Shown here piece by piece: positions 33,183-45,533 of a stretch of 64,000 nt of DNA (positions are counted from its first letter, which is position 1; every line of letters begins with the position of its first letter). A program made the position numbers and the translations under genes. This DNA is from Begonia masoniana (taxonomy: Eukaryota; Streptophyta; Magnoliopsida; Cucurbitales; Begoniaceae): positions 22,470,557 through 22,534,556 of the forward strand of contig CM039511.1 of NCBI GenBank assembly GCA_022432975.1. Direction: 5' to 3'. The notes below the pieces were generated by a model. The model was not told the origin of the DNA. It did not search any database and saw nothing but the letters and a program-made list of their open reading frames with translations.

Positions 33183-34225
33183 ATGTCCCGACGACCGGGA
33201 AGGCCAAGAGTGCAGAGAGAGACACCAACTCCGGGAAGCGCAGAAGATTCTAGTGTAATCGGACAGTTGACAGATCTAGTGCGACAGCAGGTAGAATTAA
33301 TGCGCCCGCAATCCGATCAACTAGGAGTACTGCTGAACCGAGAGGTACAAGGAAGTGCCAACTCGGGTTCTAGCAATGAGCATTCCGGGGATAGATTCCG
33401 GAGGCTAAGACCACCCACGTTTGATGGTCAGTCATCTGATCCTGTTGTGGCTGAAGGGTGGCTTAGAAAGATTGAAAGCATGTTTAGGTGTGCCAACATT
33501 GGAGAAGGAGAAAAGTCACGTTGGCAACCTTTCATTTAGCTGGTGAAGCTCAACTCTGGTGGGAAGCAATCGAGACCACCACAGATGTTTTGACGATGCC
33601 TTAGTCGCAATTTAAGGACATTTTCTATGGGAAGTATTTTAACAGTACTGTCCAGACCGCGAAGAAGTTGGAGTTCTTGAACTTGAAGCAGACAGGGTCT
33701 GTGGCCGAGTATAGTAGGCAGTTCGAGTCCCTGTCCAGGTTTGCTGGGCATTTTGCTCACAAGGATGAGGATAAGGTGTTCAAGTTTATGCATGGACTGA
33801 AGTCAGAAATTTACCGTGGGGTTAAATTCTGTGGAATCAAGGGCTTGACCTTCAGTGAGGTTGTGTCCATTGCCCTGGAAGTGGAAGAAGCTGAAGGAAA
33901 GTGTGCTAGACCAAAGGAGGTCCCACAAAGGTTTAACCAGCCACACCAACAGAGAGGAACGAAGAGGCCAAGTGAAGGCCAAAATAGCCAAGGATCAGGA
34001 GGGAAGGTACAGAATGTCAGGAAGTTTCCCTAGTGTCCTAAATGTTTGAAGAACCACCCGGGTGAGTGCAGAATGGGCTTTGAGAAGTGTTTCAACTGTG
34101 AGGAGGTTGGACACACATACAAAGAGTGCTCGAAGCCTAAAGTCACCAGATGCTACAACTGTAACAAGGTTGGTCACATTAGTAGAGACTGTCCGGTTCC
34201 TAAGAGTGGCCCTGCTATGGTTAAA
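33183..34225 (+). pseudogene. gag: Element B gag, copy 2
   Basis: ATG 33183 opens directly in the gag frame, unlike copy 1. A one-base deletion near 33512 (GGAGAAAAGTC versus five A in copy 1) then breaks it. The two TAG codons shared with copy 1 are at 33602-33604 and 34031-34033. Zinc knuckles at about 34090-34200 are intact. Confidence 0.92.
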
Positions 34226-37200
34226 CCAAGAATTTTCTCCATGATGGAGTCGGGGAATGAAGAACAACCTGCTGTGGTGTCAGGTACAATATTGATCAAC
34301 TCTGTACCTGCTTTTACTTTAATAGATTCTGGTGCCACACATTCATTTATAGCATCTGCTTTTGCTGTTAAGTTAGACGTACAGTTTACCCCTTCCAGGC
34401 ATGTGTTTAATGTTGCATTGCCTTCTGGTGAACGCATGTACTCTAACCATGTGATGCTTGTACAGTGAAGTGTTAGTAGGGAATGTAAGTCTACCTGCTG
34501 ACCTTATAATTATGGATATATTAGGATTTGATGTAATCCTAGGAATGGACTGGCTGTTTAAGCATCATGCCACAATATATTGTAGGACTGGAATAGTTAG
34601 CTTCCAACCCCCTGGTAGTTTGAAACACACCTTTCAAGCCTCAAAGAAAGGTAAGGAAATGTCTGTGATGACCTCTATTAACACAAGATCCTCCCCTTGC
34701 AGTGAGTATTTGTGCTTTTTGGCCAGTGCTTTAGACACACAAACAGTAGGAAAATCAAGCCCCAAAAATGTTTTAGTTGTCCAAGATTTTCCAGAAGTAT
34801 TCCTAGATGACCTTCTTGGTTTGCCACCAGATAGGGAAATTGAATTTGTCGTGGATGTTTACCCCGGAGCCGAGCCTGTGTCTAAGAATCCATATAGACT
34901 AGCACCAACTGAACTTAAGGAATTAAAGAAACAGTTAGAGGATTTGTTGGAGAAGGGGTTCATACGCCCTAGCTTTTCACCGTGGGGTGCACCGGTCCTT
35001 TTTGTCAAAAAGAAAGATGGATCTATGCGTATGTGCATTGATTATAGAGAATTGAATAAGCTAACTGTCAAGAACAAGTACCCTTTACCGAGAATTGATG
35101 ACTTATTTGACCAGCTTAAGGGTGCAAGAGTTTTCTCTAAGATCGACCTTAGATCCGGTTATTACCAACTGAAGGTAAAATCTGAAGATGTCCCAAAGAC
35201 TGCCTTTCGCACAAGGTATGGACATTATGAGTTTTTAGTTATGTCTTTTGGCCTAACAAATGCACCAGCAGCCTTCATGGATCTCATGAATAGGGTGTTT
35301 CACGAGTATTTGGACAAGTTTGTCATAGTATTCATAGACGATATTCTAATCTACTCTAGCACCAAGGATGAACATGCAGGGCACTTGAGCTTGGTGTTAG
35401 GATTACTGAGGCAACACCAACTCTATGCCAAATTTTCTAAGTGTGAGTTTTGGTTGGACAGAGTTCACTTTCTTGGTCATGTGATCTCTGGAGATGGGAT
35501 ATCTGTTGATCCAGCCAAAGTTCAAGCAGTTAGGGAGTGGCCCCAACCGAAAGTGCTACTGATATTCGAAGTTTTCTTGGATTAGCAGGGTATTACAGAA
35601 AGTTCATTGAAGGATTTTCAAAGATTGCTACACCCCTTACTAAGTTAACCAGGAAAAATGTGAAGTATATATGGACCGATGAATGTGAACATAGTTTCAT
35701 GACCTTGAAACAGAAACTAACCAATGCTCCAATTTTAACCCTTCCAACTGAGGATGGTAAATTTAGTATTTACTGTGATGCTTCCAAGATTGGTCTTGGA
35801 TGTGTGTTAATGCAAGATGGTAAGTTCATAGCCTATGCCTCTAGACAGTTGAAAACTCATGAGAAGAATTACCCTACCCATGATTTAGAATTAGCTGCTG
35901 TAGTATTTGCATTTAAGATTTGGAGGCATTACTTGTATGGACAATCTTGTGAGATATTTTCAGATCATAAGAGCCTGAAGTATATCTTCACACAGAAGGA
36001 ACTAAACATGAGACAACGTCGATGGTTGGAATTTGTAAAAGACTATGATTTTGAGATTAAATACCATCCCAGCAAGGCAAATGTCGTGGCTGATGCTTTG
36101 AGTAGAGTAACAACACCAACCTCAACCATGATTTTCTGTATGCCATTAACTTTAGAGTCTGAATTCCAAAAATTTAACCTGGAAGCAGTAACCAGTGTAT
36201 CAGCTATACTATCAGCCATAACCTTAAAGCCTACCATTTTAGAGAAAATAAAGGACGCTCAGACGAATGATGATGAGTGTAACAAGTACAAGTTAAGCAA
36301 GAATTCTACGGACCAATCAGATTTCAACTATTCTACCAATGGGATCCTCAAGTTTAGAAATAGGTGGTTTGTTCCAGTCATTAAGGAACTCCGTGACGAG
36401 ATTCTTTCAGAAGCACACTCTTCCAGGTTCTCTGTTCACCCTGGAAGTACAAAGATGTACAGGGACCTTAAGCAACACTACTGGTGGCCTAGTATGAAAC
36501 GGAGTGTGGCAGAATACGTTGAATCGTGTTTGTGTTGTCAACAGATTAAGGCCGAGCATCAGAGACCCTCAGGAACATTGCAACCCTTACCAGTTCCTGA
36601 ATGGAAATGGGAACAGATAACAATGGATTTTGTTGTTGGATTACCTAGAACAACAAAGGGGCATGATGCAATTTGGGTTATAGTTGACCGTCGAACCAAA
36701 TCTGCTCATTTTCTGCCAATTAAGATAACTTACTCAATGGATCAGCTTGCTGAATTGTACATGCAAGAGATTGTCAGATTGCATGGAGTTCCAAGCACCA
36801 TAGTTTCTGACCGAGACTCCAGATTTACGTCTAAGTTTTGGAAAAGTTTGCACAAGGCTATGGGAACACAGCTTAATTTTAGCACAACTTTCCACCCTCA
36901 AACAGATGGACAATCCGAGAGAACCATTCAGACCTTAGAAGATATGCTTCGAGCATGCATACTGGATTTTCAAGGATCTTGGGGTAAATATTTACCATTG
37001 GTTGAGTTTTCTTACAATAACGGTTTTCAAGCAACGATAGGCATGGCTCCATACGAAGCATTATATGGACGAAAATGCAGATCTCCTTTGTACTGGGATG
37101 AAGTTGGTGAAGCACAGTTGCTTGGTCTGACATTGTGCAGCAGACTGTGGAGAAGGTTGCCCTCGTCCGACAGAGAATTCTGACAGCTCAAAGCCGCAGA

Positions 37201-37663
37201 AGAGTTATGCTGATAAAGACGAAGAGAATTAGAGTTTGAAGTAGGTGATGAAGTTTTTCTTAAGGTGTCACCATTCAAAGGAGTTGTGAGATTCGGGAAG
37301 AGAGGAAAGTTGAATCCCAGGTTTATTGGACCATTCTTAATTTTGAAAAGGGTTGGAAGTGCAGCCTACATGTTGCAGTTACCGGCTTCTATGGAAGGAA
37401 TCCACAATGTGTTCCATGTTTCTATGTTAAGGAAGTGTGTAAGAGATCCATATCAGATTGTGGAACAGCAGGACATTGAAGTTCTTCCTACTCTTGCATA
37501 TGAGGAGAAACCTGTAAGGATCTTGGACTATGCAGTGAAGGTATTGCGCAACAAGGAAGTTCCATTAGTGAAAGTCTTATGGCATAATCAGAACATAGAG
37601 GAGACAACTTGGGAGCGCCAGCAAGACATGATGGACCAACATCCAGAACTATTCAGGTACTGA
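34226..37663 (+). pseudogene. pol: Element B pol, copy 2: protease, RT, RNase H, integrase, chromodomain
   Basis: Same domain order as copy 1. RT is uninterrupted over the region where copy 1 is shifted ([16 protein letters not shown], about 35010), with catalytic FIDD near 35335. The integrase D, D, E core is likewise in one long frame (35581-37183). Frame breaks are at about 34460 (extra bases in GTACAGTG), 35552, 37129, 37188 and 37216, all one-base run-length changes or short indels. None is shared with copy 1. The chromodomain end is at 37490-37663. Confidence 0.95.
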
Positions 37664-37698
37664 ATTTTGAGGACAAAATTCTTTTAAGGAGGGTAGAT

Positions 37699-39896
37699 TG
37701 CTAGCACCCGGTTTCAATTAAACCGAATTTAACTTGTAAATTAATGATGTGCAATTTCATGGTAGAATTGAGAGAGAGTTATTGGCTAGGTTAACGGGTG
37801 ACTAAGCAAGGGCATTTATGTAAATGGGCAATTTAAAAGTGGATAACGTATTTAAAGAAAGAGAGATTGAGTTTAATGAACTGTAGCCGCCACCATTTCA
37901 CAATTTTTTTCCTCTTCGGGTTTTCAGCGAGCAGTAAAGCTCTCTTGGCGATTCTCTTGCTCGATTCTCCTTCAACCTAGGTAAGCTCTCTTAGTTTGTC
38001 TGTGATTTTAACAACTAGATAGCTGAGGGAGTACAATGTGTGAAGTTTCGAGGAATACTGTGAGAGAGTCGAGCTCGGGTGTAGTGTTGAATCGGAAATG
38101 CACAATGAACTAAGCTTCCAAGCTAGTTTCCCTTGATTTCCCGAACAGATTAGAATGAGGTTTAGTAGAAATCTAATTGACATCCTTTCTATGACCTAGG
38201 TGAGCAGACTTCTGAAGTAGATTGAAACCGTGCATTTCCAGGAGAGCCAGGTAAGTAAAGTTTGTTTGTGTGCCTTTGGGCCTACATCACAAAACGTTAG
38301 GGTTGTGTTTACGTTGGATGTGTCTGTGTGTGTGTTATGCATCATGCTTTTAAAAGTATACGAAAATGAATTTGAATGCATGTTGGCATGGTAAGGAATG
38401 AACATATTGAAACAGCGAATCAGCTTTTCTATTAAGGGAGCTAATCCAACCCTTAATGAGACAGTGGATATTTATACTTTGGGAGAGTTGATCCAACTCC
38501 CAATTTCACAGGGGGATCTGAACAGTGAATCAGCTTTACTGTTAAGGGAGCTAATCCAACCCTTAATGAGACAGTGGATATTTATACTTTGGGAGAGTTG
38601 ATCCAACTCCCAATTTCACAGGGGGATCTGAACAGAAACAACGCATGAACAACTGAGAGGAGAAAGTAGAAATTGCACGTCTAGGAATTTATGTTCCAGC
38701 ATTTCATTCTTTTCTTTTCATCATTGCTTTGCTTACTTAGCATTAGGCTAATAGATGAGTTTTGTGATGTAGGTGAAGAAGTGACAGCAGGTGATTCTTC
38801 TGAGTTCATTGAGGGATAGACTGGTTGGGGGAGCACACTCATGCCACAAACCTGGTGAGCTGATGAGGCGATTTAACTGATGTCTGTTTGGTGAGAAGGT
38901 TTAGTTGACAGTGATTAAAACTTAGAAATGCTAAGTTTCCATAGCAGTAGTGGTTTCAGTATTTTAAACACGTTTTTGAGATTTTTCTGATAACGCTGAT
39001 CTGTTGTGTTTTAAATGTTATTTTTACTGGATTTGATTAATGTAGTGGTTTGAGTTGTTTCTGAATGGTCTTGGAAAAGTAAGCAAATTCCTTTCTGTAA
39101 TCAGTGTTGTGTATGTTTTGTGAGGAGTCGTTGAAATGTACTCAGTTTTCTACCGGTAGAAGATGTCTATCGGTAAATGATGAGTTATGTTGTCTATCAG
39201 AAGATGTCTTCAGTAAAGTCATCGGATGATGTAGGTTTAAGTTTATCGGAAGATGTCTTTAGATGAGCCACCGGATGATACAGGTTAATTCTATCGGAGG
39301 GTGTAGGTTTAAGCCTACCGGATGATGTCTCAGTAAACTCATCGGCAGATGCGTGCTGACGTCATCGGCAGATGTAGGAGAATCATCGTCGTTTAGTCTA
39401 TCGGTAGATGATGAGTTATTGTTCTGTCACCTATCGGTAGATGAAGACTTTGCATTATCGGAAGGAGAGGGTGTCATATTTTGTCGTGTAGTCATCGGTA
39501 GATGCAGTCTACTGAAAGTTGTCTGTGTTGTATATTTTCCGGGTGACGTCATCGGTAGAAGCCTCCTATTTCCTGTTTCTACTTCCTCCGTTGACTTTGT
39601 CGTCGGCAGATTGGTTTGACCTCTGCAACTTCTCGAGTATTCCTCGTTCAAAAACTTTATTTCTTTTGGCCGATTATTCTGAACATTTCCAAAACATTAT
39701 TTTAACATTGTTTTTCACTGTTTGTTTGACTCCATAGTTATTCAAATGATTTCCGCTGCAAGTTCTCAAAGGTTTTGAGGTTTTAGTAAAATGAATAATC
39801 TTGACTTTCGGGTAAAGTTTTAACTTAATCCAAAATTTCTTAGTCATGTTAGAGCGATGAGTAGCGAACCGGGTTCAGAAAACTCGGGGCGTTACA
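37699..39896 (+). mobile_element. Element B LTR3 (3' LTR)
   Basis: 2198 bp, starts TGCTAGCACCC (one inserted base), ends GGGGCGTTACA, followed by the target duplication TATTG at 39897-39901. Confidence 0.95.
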
Positions 39897-39901
39897 TATT
39901 G

Positions 39902-40229
39902 GTCATTCGAACACTATCATCGTATACCAAGCTCTCAATATTTAAATCTATCAACTAATCACTCAAAATACTATCTGTTCTCAAAATTTATATTCACTAC
40001 GCTCAATTTATCTAACTTCTACTGCAATCATCACCAAACATTCTCAAACTCTTAGGTCTAGACTAACTCTTTCCCAACTTTTCACTCAACACCCTAATTG
40101 GTGTTTACACACAACCCCACTAATTACTAACCGAACTTTCATAACTCTCCAGAATCAACCTTACTTCTACATTCACTCATAAAATTTTCTTACAAAAATT
40201 CTAATAATACTACTGGCTCTAATTGATAT
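39902..40229 (-). mobile_element. Element A internal region between B and solo LTR C
   Basis: Pyrimidine-rich on the plus strand, no recognisable frame. It continues the sequence left at 23960 and is cut again at GATAT (40225-40229). Confidence 0.6.
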
Positions 40230-42906
40230 TGTAACGACCCCAGTTGGAGTCGCCACGTAATTCATAACTTAACCTCTACTATTCATATTTACCCTGATCT
40301 CTTTAGATTTTTCACCCTCCGACCACTTAACACTAAGGTCCCCTTGTATTATTATTTATTTATTTTTTTTTTTACCTTTCCTCAACAGAACTTAAGGACT
40401 TTAACATAACAGACAGAAACTAGATTCATCGAACTTGACTTCCTCTTAAAACTAACAACATATTCGTTCACAGAGTCGAGCGACCATACGCAGTCATCAG
40501 ATCTATAACAAATTCGGGCAGGAAAGGAATGCCCCCAGATTATTCGACGTTATTCTGTTCGGGTTTGCATGGGTTTGCATGCATCGGCTAACAAAGTGTA
40601 TCTCTTCCGATTTGTCACGTGTACTCTGCATGACTCAATTATCGTTGCCCAATAGAAGACATCTTCCGGTGGGCACATGCATCTCTCGTGACCCATTAAA
40701 CATCACTCGGTCACTAAACGACAACAACATTTACATCATCCGGTAATTGAAATACACTACATCTACCGATCACTAGACGACAAAACAACACTTACATCAT
40801 CCGGTATTTGAAATACACAACATCTGCCGATCACTAGACAACAAAAACAACACTTACATCATCAGATATTTGAAATACACAAGATCTGCCGATCACTAGA
40901 CGACAAAATGATTCGTACATCTCCCGACATTAGAAATACACTACATCGCCCAATCACTAGACGACAAAACAACACTTACATCATCCGGTATTTGAAATAC
41001 ACGACATTTACCGAAAGACATGTGCAATCCACGTGTTCTTTTAAGACATCTTCCGATAGAGAGCATCTATCAGTGGATGCAAGCTCATACATCTTCCGAT
41101 AGAGAGCATCTATCGGTGGATGCAAGCTCATACATCTTCCGATAGAGAACATCTATCGGTGGATGCAATTCCTAACATCTTCCGATAGAGTACAGCTATC
41201 CGTGGACATAAATATACACAGACTTCTAACTTCATTGACTCATCACTCTTATAAATGAAAATCAGAGACTCATCCAGAATTCTTATAGCGGAAGACTTAG
41301 TTAAAATAACTCGTTCTATATCCTTATAATCATTCTCAGACTCAGTAATTAAACTAGACAATTTCAAAAGCTCGATGTTCTAAAATAATCTCATCCTACT
41401 TAGACTTCCATTTTCATAATCGTCACTAAAATCATAAGTGCATTAACCAGGGGGTCTTGTTCGCCATCCAGCCACAGAATTGCTCCCTGAACACCTTCCA
41501 GCAACTGAACTTAGACATCTTCATCAACTTTGGAATCCTCACCTGATATTTCGTCACCTACATTATAAGGTTTAAACTATAAGCCTAATGCTTAGTAAGG
41601 AATGCAATACTATCATGTATATGTAAATGCATAGTTGCAAGAAAATCATGATCATGTTCGTTTCATGATCTTTTCTTGTTCTTATTCATGTTCTTGTTCA
41701 TCACTTTCATCATATGGATTAAGGGAGGATTTGTGCCGTAAAGGGGGGATGACAGTGCAAGTGTACATAGTCCCTTTCGGGCCGCCTTCGTGGTTCTTCT
41801 CTTTGGACAGTGGCATACGCCAAACCGCCCCCAACGCTCACTTAATCCGGTTGCATAAGTTTCATATTCATTCTCATATCTTGTTCATGGGAGAAAACAT
41901 GCTCATAAATCATTTTCATATGCTTGAGAAGTAAATCATGATGCATGATATGAATGTTCTTAAATCAGCAGACCATGGAAAATATCATACTAGACAGTTG
42001 ACTTCATAGACTCTATCAGAACATTACATGACATAGTTCTCAAACATCCGTAAATCATCCAAGTACAAACCATCTTACTAACTTAAAACAAACATCAAAC
42101 ACATAACTAATTTAGTACCCTTAAGATGTAGGGCCCTAATGGCCAGAAATCTTAATACATTCACTTACATGGCTTCCTTAGCAAATTCGTGCACTACACC
42201 TCAAACTTCTTCACCTGATATCATTTCACATTTCAGAGTTAATATAAATCCTAAATATTCTGAAATCAAAACTAGAAAACCTTAACTAAATATTATCCTA
42301 GAACCTATCGTACATATATTTCCATGTTCCTTCAGCCGAGCACCTTGTGTGCGTAGATCGAATTTCCTGAACTTAGAAATACCACATTCAACCTAGTAGA
42401 AATACCACATTCAACCTAGTAACTAATCGTATTCGGCTATCTAAATATCCAGGGTCGAATCGGAAATGCCATTACCAAACTCAGATTAACAAATGTTACT
42501 ATATTATTCTGCCATTGAAGAACCTGGACTGCAAGCTTTGCTGAAAAACAGAACTCTAAACAAAGAACCAACACCTACATTGTCAATGTCTTACCTGAAG
42601 CGTGATTTGATGGAGTGGAGACTGAAAAAATCGATCGCCGAAGAGGGAGTCGCCGGCAGAGGGATGGAGAGCTCGGGAGGTTGAGGAATCGCAGAGGTAA
42701 TGTCGGCTACAGTGGGGTTTTAGTGAGGTTTAAGAATATCCGTTTTCTATTTATATTAAATAGTATCCTTCTTAATTACCATTCTGCCACCACGCAAATA
42801 AAATCAATTAAACTTTGGCATTAAAATTTAAATCAAAAGAGTAATAATAAAGGTGACAGTTAATTCCGTTAAAAGAATCACCTGGCCGAAATTGTCGGGT
42901 GTTACA
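40230..42906 (-). mobile_element. Solo LTR C (Tekay-like family)
   Basis: Minus strand starts TGTAACACCCGACAATTTCGG and ends AACTGGGGTCGTTACA, 2677 bp, with perfect 5-bp duplication GATAT (40225-40229, 42907-42911). Contains two minisatellites and the shared exon-like block (42170-42215) and acceptor (about 41554-41600). No internal sequence is present. Confidence 0.92.
40690..41215. repeat. Two minisatellites in solo LTR C
   Basis: First part (to about 41010): about five units of roughly 60 bp containing GATCACTAGACGACAAAACA and ACATCATCCGGTATTTGAAA. Second part (41043-41215): about four units of roughly 45 bp with ACATCTTCCGATAGAGAGCA and TCTATCGGTGGATGCAAGCT. Both carry CATCNNCCG words, the reverse complement of the CGGNNGATG words of LTR B. 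Confidence 0.8.
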
Positions 42907-42911
42907 GATAT

Positions 42912-44339
42912 CACACATTTACTCTCCTCAATCTTAGACTAAGTTATTTACGACATCCGTAGTTTTGACTTTGTTACATACGAGTTGGACCTTTGAACTT
43001 TCTAACTTAACATTATCCCTATGTCACTCAAACACTTTTCGTGCAAATTCTCGTTCCTCTTATTCGAAATTCTATAATTCCTCAAATCATACACTACTAA
43101 TTACTTAAGGTCTAAACCTCAAATTCTAACCTTCCTCTTTCTATAGAATACTACTTCTAATTTCTTTTCCAAGTTTCTCAATACTAAAACGAATATTTAA
43201 TTTCCCTCAGGATCCTCTTCAAAATTTTCTAACTAATCTACTCTCTTCACTCTTCAAACTCAGGTTCTAAATATTCTCTTAAATTCTTATATCTATTCCG
43301 AACCTTTATTTTCTAAGCTATATTAATCTCATTCCACCCTTCATTTCTTTTCCCATAATTACACTCGCAACACCCATTTCAGTTTTCATATAGCCTTAAT
43401 CATCTAATGGGTGTTGACCACACTTTGATCTCCAAATTTCTCATCAATCTAATCGTGTATTATGTATTGACTGAATATCATTCTTTGCTCGATTCATCAC
43501 TCTCCCAATTTGGTACTCCTACATTTCCTCTTCTAATATATCATATTCCCATGTTACTTTTCCATGGCTCTTCAATGAGGATATCTTTATCCATTCACTC
43601 CAACTAATCATCATGGTTGCATTCATTGCTCTTAATCTCATCAACTATAATCTCGAGTATCCATCAAAGGTTGTCAACTCTCTATGACTCTAGTTTGGGT
43701 CATTCTAGCTATTCACTTAACGCCCAATAGTTCTTACCATTGTTGACCTTGCTTAAATTGACAATTAATTAAACTTACAACTTTCTCTAACTTAGGCTAG
43801 GCTCCCCTCTTGGTTTTTCTCGCATAAAGTTCCTCTGTATTTTAAAACTCTCTCAACACTTTACTTCAACTAATTTTTTTTTTAAATAAAATCTTCACCT
43901 AGCTATTTCCAACCTCACCTAGATATTTCCAACCATGCATGAACCTAAATGTACTACTTTTGTTATTTCTCTTTTACCTCCTATCCACATAACCTTACTA
44001 ATGATATCTCAACGATCTAGGTATTTCCCGATGAATTTCATTCCTAACTCCAAACTCCTCTTTGATTCATCGTATCCTAGAACTCCCAAGAGTTTGCTAA
44101 CTAGGGTCCAATTTCGATCCATTTCAATATTATCCCCCATAAAAGCATTTCTCTAAGGGTAATCAAATTTCTAGGTGTACTATTCTGACAGTCAAATCCT
44201 AGGTTATCTATTTTGGTACATAGCTCCCTCTTTCTAAGATTTGCTTCATCTCTCATTTATTCCACCGTATCCTCACCAGAGCATAACTCACATCTTCTTT
44301 AGCGACTATTACTTTTACTTAAGCTAACACTAAAAACTA
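42912..44339 (-). mobile_element. Element A internal region without recognisable genes
   Basis: About 1.4 kb of pyrimidine-rich plus strand. No RT, RNase H or integrase motif is visible in any frame. In a complete Tekay element pol would lie here, so this is either very degraded or replaced sequence. Confidence 0.55.
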
Positions 44340-44982
44340 CAATATGCTCGAGTCTATCGATGTAAAAGCAAACATTGGATCAACAAACATCATACCAAAA
44401 TTAACAGCGGGTCGATCTTCATCCTCCGACTTAATCTTCTTTGTAGCGGGACAGTCCTTAGCTATGTGTCTAGGCTCATTACATTTGTAACACTTTTTGA
44501 CCTTTGACTTTGAGCATTCTCGGGAAAGATGACCAATTTCGAAACAGTTGAAACATCTGCCCGCATACTAACCACACTCTCCTGGATGGACTTTCACACA
44601 CTTGGGACATTGTGGATACCCTTTTTTTTGCTGCCGTCGCGGTTTCTTTTCTCCCCTCGTATCATTTAAATTTTCTCCTAGTCTTTTTTATTCCTTGAGG
44701 CTGTGAAGAAGATTCTCCCCTGCTCATCTCGGATGTAATTTCATTAAAGCTTCTCCGAGGGTTTTCTACTGACTTAACACGCTCCCATTTTGCCAATTCT
44801 ACTTCTATTGTCTTCGCCGCCATATCCTAGTATGATGCATCTAGTCGTTCAGATATAATCAACCTCTGATTTATTAGTAAACTCCACATTTCGGTTTGCA
44901 TACAGACCAACTATGTAAGAAGCTTGACTAACTCTTCAAGCCCGTTTATAGGTTGTCCTGGTTGTCGTGGATTCCTCGACAT
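44340..44982 (-). pseudogene. gag: Element A gag remnant and start of protease
   Basis: Minus-strand ATG at 44982 gives MSRNPRQPGQP, comparable to the start of element B gag. Most of the central gag core is missing or unreadable. Then come two zinc-binding clusters in changing frames (CPKC-VHPGEC, CFNC-IGHLSREC, CYKCNEPRHIAKDC, about 44620-44455) and a degraded protease start where IDSGATH of element B is replaced by IDSS (about 44345). Several stops interrupt it. Confidence 0.75.
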
Positions 44983-45127
44983 TTTAATTCTAATCCTGTA
45001 CAGGGTTAAAACAATCTAATCTTAGATATATAAACTAACTAAAGAAAAGAAATACTTATAGTCGGTGAAACACGTTGCATGGCACCCGGCATTGTCGGAT
45101 AATCCTTTGAACGAATCGACCACTTTT

Positions 45128-45139
45128 TCTCTGATACCA
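45128..45139 (-). other. Primer binding site of element A
   Basis: Minus-strand TGGTATCAGAGA, three bases from the 5' LTR end at 45143. Confidence 0.85.
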
Positions 45140-45533
45140 CCTTGTAACGCCCCCGAACCCACCCCGACTTGGTATGCTACTTTGCTCACTAATCCCACGT
45201 TTAAAACGACGTTTAAAATAATTTTTGATAAAATTTTGACTCGATTTTTGGGTTTTTTGAACCCTCAAAAATGGTTGGAAAATGTGCCTAAAATACGTGC
45301 AAAATGTGTCAGAAAATATTGGGTTAAAACATTTTTGATGTAGGAAAAATTTTGAAAAAAAATCAAATTGTCTCGGTTGGGCGCGGTGCGCGCACCTGCT
45401 GTGCGCACCGCTCGCGCAGTAGCGCACCACGCGTGCCCCAGTGCGTGCGATGGTGCCGATCGATCGGCACCCACTCGAGTGCGCGATCGAGGAACAGTAG
45501 CTCCTGCCGATCGATCGGCGCTGCTAGGCGCTG

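Larger units (their letters stand above)
23966..39896 (+). mobile_element. Tekay/Del-like gypsy element B, tandem dimer with three LTRs
   Basis: Structure LTR1 (23966-26161), internal 1 (26162-30833), LTR2 (30834-33027), internal 2 (33028-37698), LTR3 (37699-39896). A single 5-bp duplication TATTG flanks the whole array (23961-23965, 39897-39901), and nothing like it flanks LTR2. The array therefore arose from one insertion that later became a dimer. Each internal unit codes for gag, protease, RT, RNase H, integrase and a chromodomain-like C-terminus. The two internals differ by roughly a dozen substitutions plus about ten one-base indels. LTR2 and LTR3 share about twenty variants not found in LTR1. 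Confidence 0.95.

Noticed and set aside
40690..41215. CRISPR-like appearance of regularly spaced repeats
   Set aside because: Units are contiguous degenerate minisatellites without unique spacers, inside a plant LTR.
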